Shown piece by piece: positions 5,927 to 11,582 of a stretch of 11,582 nt of DNA. Made by a program: the position numbers and the translations under genes. The notes beneath the pieces were generated by a model that was not told the DNA's origin, ran no database searches, and saw nothing but the letters and a program-made list of their open reading frames with translations. Each line of letters opens with the position of its first letter. Position 1 is the first letter of the stretch. This DNA comes from Desulfovibrionales bacterium (GTDB lineage: Bacteria; Desulfobacterota; Desulfovibrionia; Desulfovibrionales; Desulfomicrobiaceae). Where the stretch lies: contig JAAYGZ010000318.1 in assembly GCA_012727515.1 (NCBI GenBank), positions 1 to 11,582 on the forward strand, written 5' to 3'.

Positions 5927-7987
5927 TTATTCTTCTTCTTTTCTGCTCTCAGCAATAACCTGTTCCGTGATATTGGCCGGGCATTCTTCGTACAGGGCAA
6001 ATTCCATGGTAAAGGTGCCCTGGCCCCCGGTCATGGAGCGCAGGTCAGGGGCATATTTCATCATTTCAGCCATGGGCACATGGGCTTTGATTTCCGTGAC
6101 CCCGCCCTGAGAATCAGAACCAAGCACGCGGCCCCGGCGGCTGGAAAGATCGCCGATCACATCGCCCATGAATTCATCAGGGATAAACACAGAGGCCAGC
6201 ATGATGGGCTCCAGGAGCACGGGATTGCAGGCTTCAACGGCCTTTTTAAAGGCCAGGGAGCCAGCAATTTTAAAGGCCATTTCCGATGAATCAACTGTAT
6301 GGTACGAGCCATCATAGACAGCCACCTTGAAGTCAACCATGGGATAGCCAGCCAGAAAACCCTTGATGGCAGCTTCCTGAATGCCCTTGTCCACAGCAGG
6401 AATATAGTTGCGAGGAATAGAGCCACCCACAATTTCATCCAGAAACTCATAGCCAGATCCACGGGGATTAGGCTCCATACGGATCCAGCAATCGCCAAAC
6501 TGACCGCGCCCGCCTGACTGTTTTTTGTGTCGTCCCTGAACCTGGGCCTTGCCTTTAATTGTCTCGCGGTATGGGATTTTAGGAGTTTTTAAGATGATAT
6601 TTGTCTTGTAGCGGCGTTTGGCCTTTTCCACGGCCAGCTCAATATGTAACTGCCCCATGCCGGACAAAAGCATGTCGCCGGTGTCGTCATTGCGCACCAG
6701 GTGCAGGTTGATATCTTCTTCCAGGAGCTTTTGCACTGCGGCAAAAACCTTGTCTTCCTCGCCTTTTTCCGCTGCGGCCAGGGCATAGGAAATAATTGAA
6801 GGGCTCAGAACTGGTTTTTGCAGGGTAAACAGTGATTTTTCCGCGCACAAGGTATTGCCGGTGGCTGTATTTTTCAGTTTGGCCACAGCCACAATGGCTC
6901 CGGGGCCAAGTTCGCGCTTGCATGGAGTCTGTTTTTTGCCTTCCATGAATAAAATTTGCCCGATCTTTTCTTTTTCTTCTGTAACGGCATTGTGCACGGT
7001 CATGTCCGCAGTAATAACGCCAGACAGGACTCGCAAAATGGATAACTGGCCTGCAAAAGGATCAGCCAGGGTTTTGAACACAAAGGCCGCAAAAGGCTGG
7101 TCCGGGCTGGATGAGCGCTGTTCGCCATTCACATCTGTCCAGGCCGCATGATCAAGAGGAGAGACCATGTACTGCTGCATGATTTCCATGAGTGGCACAG
7201 CGCCCTTGTTCTGGATGGCTGCGCCAGCGCAAACAGGAACAAGGCTGCGGCTTGCAATACCAAGGCGCAGGCCAGTGACAATTTCCTCATCAGTCAATGA
7301 TCCTTCTTCCAGGTATTTTTCCATCAATTCTTCACTGCTTTCAGCAATGTTCTCAATGGCAACTTCGCGGGCAGAAGTGACCTCATCTGCCAGGTCCGCA
7401 GGCATATCCATGGGCGTGAGTTCACCATTTTCAGCAAAAGAATATGCTTTTTCAGCCAGAATATCGATAACCCCGCTGAATTGGGCTTCGCTGCCAATGG
7501 GCAGGTACAGCAGGACAGGCCTGATGCCCAGTATGTCAGACAGGCCCTGATAGGCCATCTGGAAGTCCGCTCGTTCACGGTCCATTTTATTTATAAAGAC
7601 CATGGCCGGAAGTTCTGCCTTGGTGGCTTCAGACCAGATTTTTTTGGTCAGGGGCTTGACGCCATCAATGGCATCTATGACCAGGACAACATTATCTGCA
7701 CCCTGCATGAGAAAAGGCAGATCACCGGTGAAGTTGTTATCACCTGGCGCATCTATGAGAAACGCATCATTTTTTTTCCAGGTAAAATGGGCAAATCCGG
7801 GCTGAATGCTGCCCCGGCGCTTGATTTCTTCCGGCTCGTAGTCAAGCGTGCTTGTGCCATCTTCAATTTTACCAAGTCTGGAAATGGAACCAGCGGCGAA
7901 AAGCAGCATTTCCGCGACAGAGGTCTTGCCGGTTCCGCCATGCCCTATCAGGGCAAAAGTTCTCTGTTTTTGTAGTACATCCTGCAT
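5927..7987 (-). CDS. Elongation factor G-like GTPase (EF-G2 type)
   Basis: Ribosome-associated translational GTPase with full EF-G architecture and 686 residues. The G domain carries P-loop GHGGTGKT (15-22), RRGSI in switch I (57-61), DAPGD (79-83) and NKMD (133-136). Domain II starts near PFAAFVFKT, domain III includes MGQLHIELAVEK, domain IV includes GRHKKQSGGRGQFG, and domain V begins near VFIPDEFMGDVIGDL. The P-loop differs from canonical EF-G (GHIDAGKT). In switch II, canonical DTPGH is DAPGD, so the catalytic His position is Asp83. These changes mark a divergent EF-G paralogue, so I give no fusA symbol; canonical EF-G is probably encoded elsewhere in a str operon. Its precise role (recycling, translocation, specialised) cannot be read from sequence. 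Start 7987 has a GAGGGGG ribosome site; it ends at its own terminator. Confidence 0.9.
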   Translation of the reverse strand: MQDVLQKQRTFALIGHGGTGKTSVAEMLLFAAGSISRLGKIEDGTSTLDYEPEEIKRRGSIQPGFAHFTWKKNDAFLIDAPGDNNFTGDLPFLMQGADNVVLVIDAIDGVKPLTKKIWSEATKAELPAMVFINKMDRERADFQMAYQGLSDILGIRPVLLYLPIGSEAQFSGVIDILAEKAYSFAENGELTPMDMPADLADEVTSAREVAIENIAESSEELMEKYLEEGSLTDEEIVTGLRLGIASRSLVPVCAGAAIQNKGAVPLMEIMQQYMVSPLDHAAWTDVNGEQRSSSPDQPFAAFVFKTLADPFAGQLSILRVLSGVITADMTVHNAVTEEKEKIGQILFMEGKKQTPCKRELGPGAIVAVAKLKNTATGNTLCAEKSLFTLQKPVLSPSIISYALAAAEKGEEDKVFAAVQKLLEEDINLHLVRNDDTGDMLLSGMGQLHIELAVEKAKRRYKTNIILKTPKIPYRETIKGKAQVQGRHKKQSGGRGQFGDCWIRMEPNPRGSGYEFLDEIVGGSIPRNYIPAVDKGIQEAAIKGFLAGYPMVDFKVAVYDGSYHTVDSSEMAFKIAGSLAFKKAVEACNPVLLEPIMLASVFIPDEFMGDVIGDLSSRRGRVLGSDSQGGVTEIKAHVPMAEMMKYAPDLRSMTGGQGTFTMEFALYEECPANITEQVIAESRKEEE

Positions 7988-8252
7988 ATAGCCCCCTCAT
8001 GCAAAGTATTACGCAGCTCTACAGCTACAAGGTATAAAAACAATTTCAAACGCCCGTGAGAGACAAGAAATGTTCTTGCAAAAGAGATCAAATTGGACAA
8101 CTGTCCACAGTTTCGCAGTCTGAAGCGCTCATCAAGGATATCACAGCCTTGTGTCTTTTTTCAAGCGGTACACCTATAGGGAGCGAAAACGGAAGTTGTC
8201 AAGGCCGCCTCAATGTTGGGGCGCAGGAGTTGTCCTTTCTATGGAGCTAAAA
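7988..8252. promoter_or_regulatory. Divergent intergenic region with a perfect inverted repeat
   Basis: This 265-base spacer separates the minus-strand EF-G-like gene from the plus-strand ParB-like gene, so it should hold at least two promoters. The one clear structure is a perfect inverted repeat TGGACA-AC-TGTCCA at 8094-8107, suitable in size for a dimeric repressor or activator site. I did not find a convincing -35/-10 pair in either direction. An in-frame GTG at 8151 could extend the ParB-like gene, but the residues it adds look noncoding. Confidence 0.4.
8243..8246 (+). promoter_or_regulatory. Ribosome binding site deciding the ParB-like start
   Basis: GGAG six bases before ATG 8253 gives the best-spaced start for the ParB-like gene. 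The competing ATG at 8241 has AGGAG at 8225-8229, but 11 bases away. Confidence 0.5.
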
Positions 8253-9233
8253 ATGTTTGAGAATACGTGGTGGGGAACAATGACCAGAGATCAGCGCTGG
8301 CCTGTGGTGCGCGTTCCTGCACAAGATATTGATTGTTCCGGGCCGTGGCTTTTGTGGCCACACAAAAATGATGCTGTGTGTCGCAGCTTAGCTCATGTGG
8401 GCCAACTCAGTCCGGTCCTTGTTGACGCCAGTGGCCCACGCCCACTGCTGGTAGATGGCGCAGCGCGCGTGGCATGGCTGAGCGAACAAGGCCAGGATGT
8501 GTATGGGCTGAACATTGGCTCGTGTTCTGCCCAGGACAAGGCCATGCTCTATATCCATGCCAATATACACCGTTTAAGCCTGGATGCAGACAAGGTGCGG
8601 GCGCTGCGTTTTTTTGCTCAGCACGATGCATCCCACATAGATGCAGTGATGCAGGTATTGGGGCTTGTGCCGCATTCCAGGCCAGCAAAGCAGGCTCTGG
8701 CCTGGCTGGCTTTGCCCGCACACTGGGATACCTATCTGGCTGGCGGAGCCTTGCCTCTGGTTTGCGCGGATATTCTGCGTTTATGGGACGCTCATGATCT
8801 TCAGGCTGTGGAAGCCATATTCCAGACGCTGTCCTGGTCCAGGGGGCTGATTGTTCAGGTTCTGACCTGGATTCATGAAGTGCATGTACGAGATGGATGT
8901 GACGTGGCCCAGGTGCTGGCACGCGCAGATGTTATGGATAGTGTGCAGGCCAATCTTTCTCCCAAAGATGCCATGGCCCGCATTGCAGCCCGTGTCCGCG
9001 CCCTGCGCTATCCAGAGCTGACCCGCCTGGAGCAGCGAGCCACAGACACAGCCCGTGTTCTTGCTGCCGGCACACGCTGGCGCATGGTCCAGCCTGACCA
9101 GTTTGAGTCTGACAGTGTGGAGCTTGCTGCACGGGTTCGCAGCCCCGCAGAGGTGCAGCAGGCCGTGGCAGAACTGGTGCGCATGGCTGAACATGCTGAT
9201 TGGGCTGCATTCTGGCCTGGCAAGGAGGCGTGA
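8253..9233 (+). CDS. ParB-like N-terminal domain protein, function unknown
   Basis: From ATG 8253 the protein has 326 residues. Residues about 16-105 resemble the ParB/sulfiredoxin N-terminal fold: a V-x-V-P start, AHVGQLSPVLVD at 47-58, then LLVDGAARVAWL at 65-76. The usual GERR nucleotide-binding box reads DGAAR, so CTPase activity is doubtful. A later stretch (QVLGLVPHSRPAKQALAWLALP, then GGALPLVCADILRL) has the rhythm of the ParB helix-turn-helix region. No nuclease motif is evident. It is not beside parA and is unlikely to be the chromosomal segregation ParB. Its TGA overlaps the next gene's ATG (TGATG), so the two products probably work together. Alternative starts are 8151 (GTG), 8241 and 8280. 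The family assignment is moderate and the function unknown. Confidence 0.75.
   Translation: MFENTWWGTMTRDQRWPVVRVPAQDIDCSGPWLLWPHKNDAVCRSLAHVGQLSPVLVDASGPRPLLVDGAARVAWLSEQGQDVYGLNIGSCSAQDKAMLYIHANIHRLSLDADKVRALRFFAQHDASHIDAVMQVLGLVPHSRPAKQALAWLALPAHWDTYLAGGALPLVCADILRLWDAHDLQAVEAIFQTLSWSRGLIVQVLTWIHEVHVRDGCDVAQVLARADVMDSVQANLSPKDAMARIAARVRALRYPELTRLEQRATDTARVLAAGTRWRMVQPDQFESDSVELAARVRSPAEVQQAVAELVRMAEHADWAAFWPGKEA
9222..9228 (+). promoter_or_regulatory. Strong ribosome binding site for the SPL-like gene
   Basis: AAGGAGG, a full match to the anti-Shine-Dalgarno core, sits inside the last codons of the ParB-like gene four bases before ATG 9233. It supports that start over an in-frame upstream ATG at 9200, and supports independent as well as coupled initiation. 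Confidence 0.8.
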
Positions 9234-10327
9234 TGCTGCCAGAGTATCTTCAGGGTATTGCCCGGGTTGCAGTGGACGCAGCAGTGAGTGCCTCGCCCAT
9301 GGCGCACAGGGTGCGTGAGCGCCTGCCCCAGGCGCAGTGGGATATTCTGGCTGATGGCGAGCATCTGGAGCCAGGATATGTTCAGGAAGCTGTTTTATAC
9401 CTGAAGCAGTACAAGGGCCGTTTTGTACGTCCCTGTCCTGGCACCAGTCATTACCAGTGCTGTGGATATCAGATTATTCATATTGGTGAAAACTGCCCGT
9501 TGCGCTGTTCCTACTGCATTTTACAGGCATATTTTCAGGATCGGGTGCTTAAAGTCTGGGCCAATCAAGACGACCTGTGGCAGGAGTTGGAGCGAACATT
9601 TACTGAAAATTCCCGACAACGCTTTCGTATGGGCACAGGGGAATTTACCGATTCGCTGGTGCTGGAGCCGTTGACAGGTTATAGCCGCGATCTGGTTGGA
9701 TTTTTACGCGCCTATCCACAGGTTTGTCTGGAACTTAAATCCAAGGTTGTGGATTTGTCCTGGATGGAGGCAGCACACGACCCAACCCGTGTTTTGCCGG
9801 CCTGGTCCATGAATGCTCCGGAAATTTCTGCTCGCGAAGAACAGGGCCAGTGCGCTACATTAGAAGAGCGCCTGCGCGCTGCACGCACCTGTGCTCAGGC
9901 CGGGTTTCGGGTTTGCCTGCATTTTGATCCAATTATCTTGTTTCCTGGCTGGGAAGCAGGGTATGCACGGACCATTGAAATGATTTTTGATTACCTGACC
10001 CCAGGGGATATTGCCTATGTGAGCCTTGGCTCGTTTCGGCACATGCCTGATCTCAAACGCCATATTGCCCAGAATTTTCCCCAGTCCAGCTATATTTATG
10101 GTGAATTTATCACTGGTCTGGATGGCAAACAGCGCCTGCTGCGACCCTTACGAGTGCAGCAGTTCCGGTTTCTGGTTCAAGGTCTGCGCCAGGGCGGGCT
10201 GGATCGTCAGCTCTATTTCTGCATGGAATCAAATGAGGTCTGGCAGGCTGTGCTGGGCCGTACACCCCGTGATTTCGGTGGACTGTACCGCTATCTCATG
10301 GATCTGGCTTTTGAGGGCAGCAACTAA
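9233..10327 (+). CDS. Spore-photoproduct-lyase-family radical SAM protein
   Basis: A 364-residue radical SAM enzyme. The 4Fe-4S motif CPLRCSYC places Cys88, Cys92 and Cys95 in a C-x3-C-x2-C array. Just before it, RPCPGTSHYQCCGYQI adds Cys68, Cys76 and Cys77, a segment I associate with SPL-like proteins of non-sporulating bacteria. MGTGEFTDSLVLEPLTGYS, then LELKSKVV, CLHFDPIILFPGWEAGY and the SLGSFRHMPDLK block follow the order seen in spore photoproduct lyase. The region that in Bacillus SplB holds the hydrogen-donor Cys141 reads GTGEFTDSL here, with no Cys, so thymine-dimer-type repair as in spores is not supported. The substrate is unknown. It is translationally coupled to the upstream ParB-like gene; no terminator with a T tract follows. 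Confidence 0.85.
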   Translation: MLPEYLQGIARVAVDAAVSASPMAHRVRERLPQAQWDILADGEHLEPGYVQEAVLYLKQYKGRFVRPCPGTSHYQCCGYQIIHIGENCPLRCSYCILQAYFQDRVLKVWANQDDLWQELERTFTENSRQRFRMGTGEFTDSLVLEPLTGYSRDLVGFLRAYPQVCLELKSKVVDLSWMEAAHDPTRVLPAWSMNAPEISAREEQGQCATLEERLRAARTCAQAGFRVCLHFDPIILFPGWEAGYARTIEMIFDYLTPGDIAYVSLGSFRHMPDLKRHIAQNFPQSSYIYGEFITGLDGKQRLLRPLRVQQFRFLVQGLRQGGLDRQLYFCMESNEVWQAVLGRTPRDFGGLYRYLMDLAFEGSN

Positions 10328-10330
10328 GAC

Positions 10331-10370
10331 GCTCATGGCACACATGGCGGAACAGATTTGCTGCATGAGC
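10331..10370. repeat. Inverted repeat between convergent genes
   Basis: GCTCATG (10331-10337) and CATGAGC (10364-10370) are perfect 7-base inverted arms separated by 26 bases. They lie between the ends of the convergent SPL-like and CheY-like genes. It could act as a weak bidirectional transcription-end structure, but no T tract follows on either strand, so it is not called a terminator. Confidence 0.35.
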
Positions 10371-10397
10371 CGTCATGGGAGAAGCAATCACGTTGTT

Positions 10398-10781
10398 TCA
10401 GGAGCATACCTTGTGAATTGCTTCTGAAATTTTTGCCTCTTTAAAAGGTTTGATCACATAGCCTTTGGCACCGGCTTTTAAGGCATCAAGAACCATTTTT
10501 TCCTGCCCCAAAGAGGTGACCATAATAATTCTGGCATCAGGAAATTCGTGGATAATTTCCCTGGTAGCTTCTATTCCATTCATAGTGGGCATGGTAATAT
10601 CCATGGTCACTATATCTGGTGTGCACTTTCGGTACTGTTCAATGGCCTCCTGACCGCTGGCAGCTGTAGCTGCAATGCTGTAGCCAAGTCCAGTGAGCAT
10701 CATACTGAGCTTACGCACAGTAATGGGCGAGTCATCCACAACTAAGATACGAATATTACTTTGGTTCATACTCATTCTCAT
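10398..10781 (-). CDS. CheY-like single-domain response regulator
   Basis: A stand-alone receiver domain of 127 residues with no output domain. All catalytic positions are present: acidic pair Asp16-Asp17, phospho-acceptor Asp61 (VTMDITMP), Thr89 (MVTS) and Lys111 (VIKPF). It should accept phosphate from a histidine kinase and signal by protein contact, as CheY does with the flagellar switch or another target. It lies two bases after the upstream CheX-like gene and is the last gene of the cassette with a CheA-like kinase. Three in-frame ATGs (10781, 10775, 10769) compete and none has a strong ribosome site; the longest is reported. I do not assign cheY as a symbol because the flagellar link is not shown. 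Confidence 0.92.
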   Translation of the reverse strand: MRMSMNQSNIRILVVDDSPITVRKLSMMLTGLGYSIAATAASGQEAIEQYRKCTPDIVTMDITMPTMNGIEATREIIHEFPDARIIMVTSLGQEKMVLDALKAGAKGYVIKPFKEAKISEAIHKVCS

Positions 10782-10783
10782 TC

Positions 10784-11308
10784 TTACGCTATATAATCAA
10801 GACTATTTGAAAAAAGTTCTCTGGGCCCAATCAGATAGACATTCATGGTTCCGCAGGAGGTAGATACAGAGCGAAGATGGAAAATTGCATTCTTCAGGCG
10901 AGGCACTATTTTCATCAGGTTCAGCACTGTGGGCGGGGTAATGGGAATGGCCTGAGAGTCCATGTTCTGCAAATCAGTGGTACAATGTCCCACAATAATA
11001 TTAACGATTTCTCCGGCAGTTGCCTGTTTTAATTCTTCCTCTTCTTCCGGGCCAATAGCCATGCCTTCGGTCATGCGTTCGTACAGAGCCTGAATAAGTG
11101 TCTCTTCAAAGCTAAAAGCAACATAAAGATCAATAGTTCCACCAATGCCCACAATGGCTGTTAATTCGCGCAGTAACAGTGTGTCAATTTCTCCGTGCTG
11201 CGGGGGCAGGCATGAGGTGTGCAGATCAAATTCTGATTCCAGATAGGTGCAGCCCTGTTCCAGGGCTGAGTCCATAACCCGGCTGAGTTTAGAAACTGAC
11301 TCGTTCAT
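10784..11308 (-). CDS. CheX-type chemotaxis phosphatase-like protein
   Basis: From ATG 11308 the protein has 174 residues. Residues 98-107 read AGEIVNIIVG, giving the E-x2-N catalytic signature of the CheC/CheX/FliY phosphatases (Glu100, Asn103). A proline at 125 sits 22 residues after the Asn, as expected for this family's E-x2-N-x(about 21)-P pattern. These proteins remove phosphate from CheY-P. An acidic stretch at 88-92 (five Glu) is notable. The start at 11308 is chosen over the longer ORF start at 11440, which lies inside the kinase gene; AAGGAG lies just upstream. It overlaps the kinase gene by 20 bases and ends two bases before the receiver gene. The CheX assignment rests on the motif and context; the N-terminal 60 residues are not recognised. 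Confidence 0.75.
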   Translation of the reverse strand: MNESVSKLSRVMDSALEQGCTYLESEFDLHTSCLPPQHGEIDTLLLRELTAIVGIGGTIDLYVAFSFEETLIQALYERMTEGMAIGPEEEEELKQATAGEIVNIIVGHCTTDLQNMDSQAIPITPPTVLNLMKIVPRLKNAIFHLRSVSTSCGTMNVYLIGPRELFSNSLDYIA

Positions 11309-11582
11309 TTTCCTGGTCTCCTTGCTCAAGATGGGGGAGGATAAAGTGAAAGGTGGTGCCTTGACCAGCCTTGGTACTGACCCGGATCTGGCCACCCAGT
11401 TTCTGGGTATCATGATAGACAGCGGCAAGTCCAACACCACGGCCGGCCAGGTCTGTTGTGGTGGACTGGGTACTTATGGTATCCATAAAAATAAGGTTCA
11501 GCGCTTCTGCATCTGAAAGTGCAAGGGCCTGGTCATGTCCCTGGCTGGCTGCTTTCCGGCGCAGGGCATCAAGGTCTATGCC
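11289..11582 (-). CDS. CheA-like histidine kinase, C-terminal end (runs off right edge)
   Basis: An open reading frame enters at the right edge (first full codon at 11582-11580) and ends at TAA 11291-11289, showing the last 97 residues of a kinase. They contain the end of a GHKL ATPase domain: GIDLDALRRKAASQGH at 1-16, LSDAEALNLIFMD at 22-34, the G-box GRGVGL at 47-52, LGGQIRV at 62-68 and GQGTTFHFILP at 73-83. This ordering, especially STQSTTTDLAGRGVG, follows CheA rather than ordinary sensor kinases. Only 14 residues follow the ATPase core, so the CheW-like regulatory domain of classical CheA is absent. It may be a receptor-uncoupled CheA-like or Hpt-type kinase. It overlaps the CheX-like gene by 20 bases. 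Confidence 0.88.
   Translation of the reverse strand, partial: GIDLDALRRKAASQGHDQALALSDAEALNLIFMDTISTQSTTTDLAGRGVGLAAVYHDTQKLGGQIRVSTKAGQGTTFHFILPHLEQGDQENERVSF

Noticed and set aside
8151..8252. GTG-started N-terminal extension of the ParB-like protein
   Set aside because: The extra residues are basic and low in family resemblance, the ribosome site is 12 bases away, and ATG 8253 has better spacing. It is not excluded.

Overview
The window looks like chromosomal housekeeping DNA from a Gram-negative, mesophilic bacterium of the Desulfovibrionales (Desulfobacterota). The basis is gene order (rpsB-tsf, then pyrH-frr-uppS-cdsA), an RNase J and an EF-G2-type factor beside them, and a ParB-like/SPL-like radical SAM pair of a kind I associate with Desulfovibrio relatives. 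The assignment comes from familiarity, not from a search. Base composition is near balanced by eye, genes are tightly packed, and I see no mobile element, CRISPR array, tRNA or rRNA.

Layout. Positions 1-2267 (minus strand) hold an envelope, ribosome-recycling and nucleotide operon transcribed right to left: pyrH, frr, uppS and the start of cdsA, which runs off the left edge. A candidate promoter lies ahead of pyrH. Positions 2394-4019 (minus) hold rpsB-tsf, closed by a clear intrinsic terminator. Positions 4155-5807 (minus) encode RNase J. Positions 5882-7987 (minus) encode an EF-G-like GTPase with its own terminator. A 265-base divergent spacer follows. Positions 8253-10327 (plus) hold a two-gene unit: a ParB-like protein overlapping by one base with a spore-photoproduct-lyase-family radical SAM protein. 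Positions 10398-11582 (minus) hold a three-gene signalling cassette: the C-terminus of a CheA-like histidine kinase, a CheX-type phosphatase-like protein, and a CheY-like receiver.

How they work together. The left two thirds serve translation (S2, EF-Ts, EF-G2, RRF), RNA turnover (RNase J), UTP supply (UMP kinase) and lipid/peptidoglycan precursors (UppS, CdsA). The plus-strand pair is a separate module of unknown function. The right-hand cassette has kinase, phosphatase and receiver, enough for a self-contained phosphorelay.

Most notable observations: (1) tsf, as sequenced, is broken by a one-base shortfall in an A-run, and the conserved C-terminus is intact in the -1 frame and ends right at the terminator; (2) the EF-G-like factor has Asp where canonical EF-G has the switch II catalytic His; (3) the SPL-like enzyme keeps its radical SAM cysteines but appears to lack the Cys of true spore photoproduct lyase and is translationally tied to a degenerate ParB-like protein; (4) UMP kinase carries Cys in place of a usually conserved Asp.
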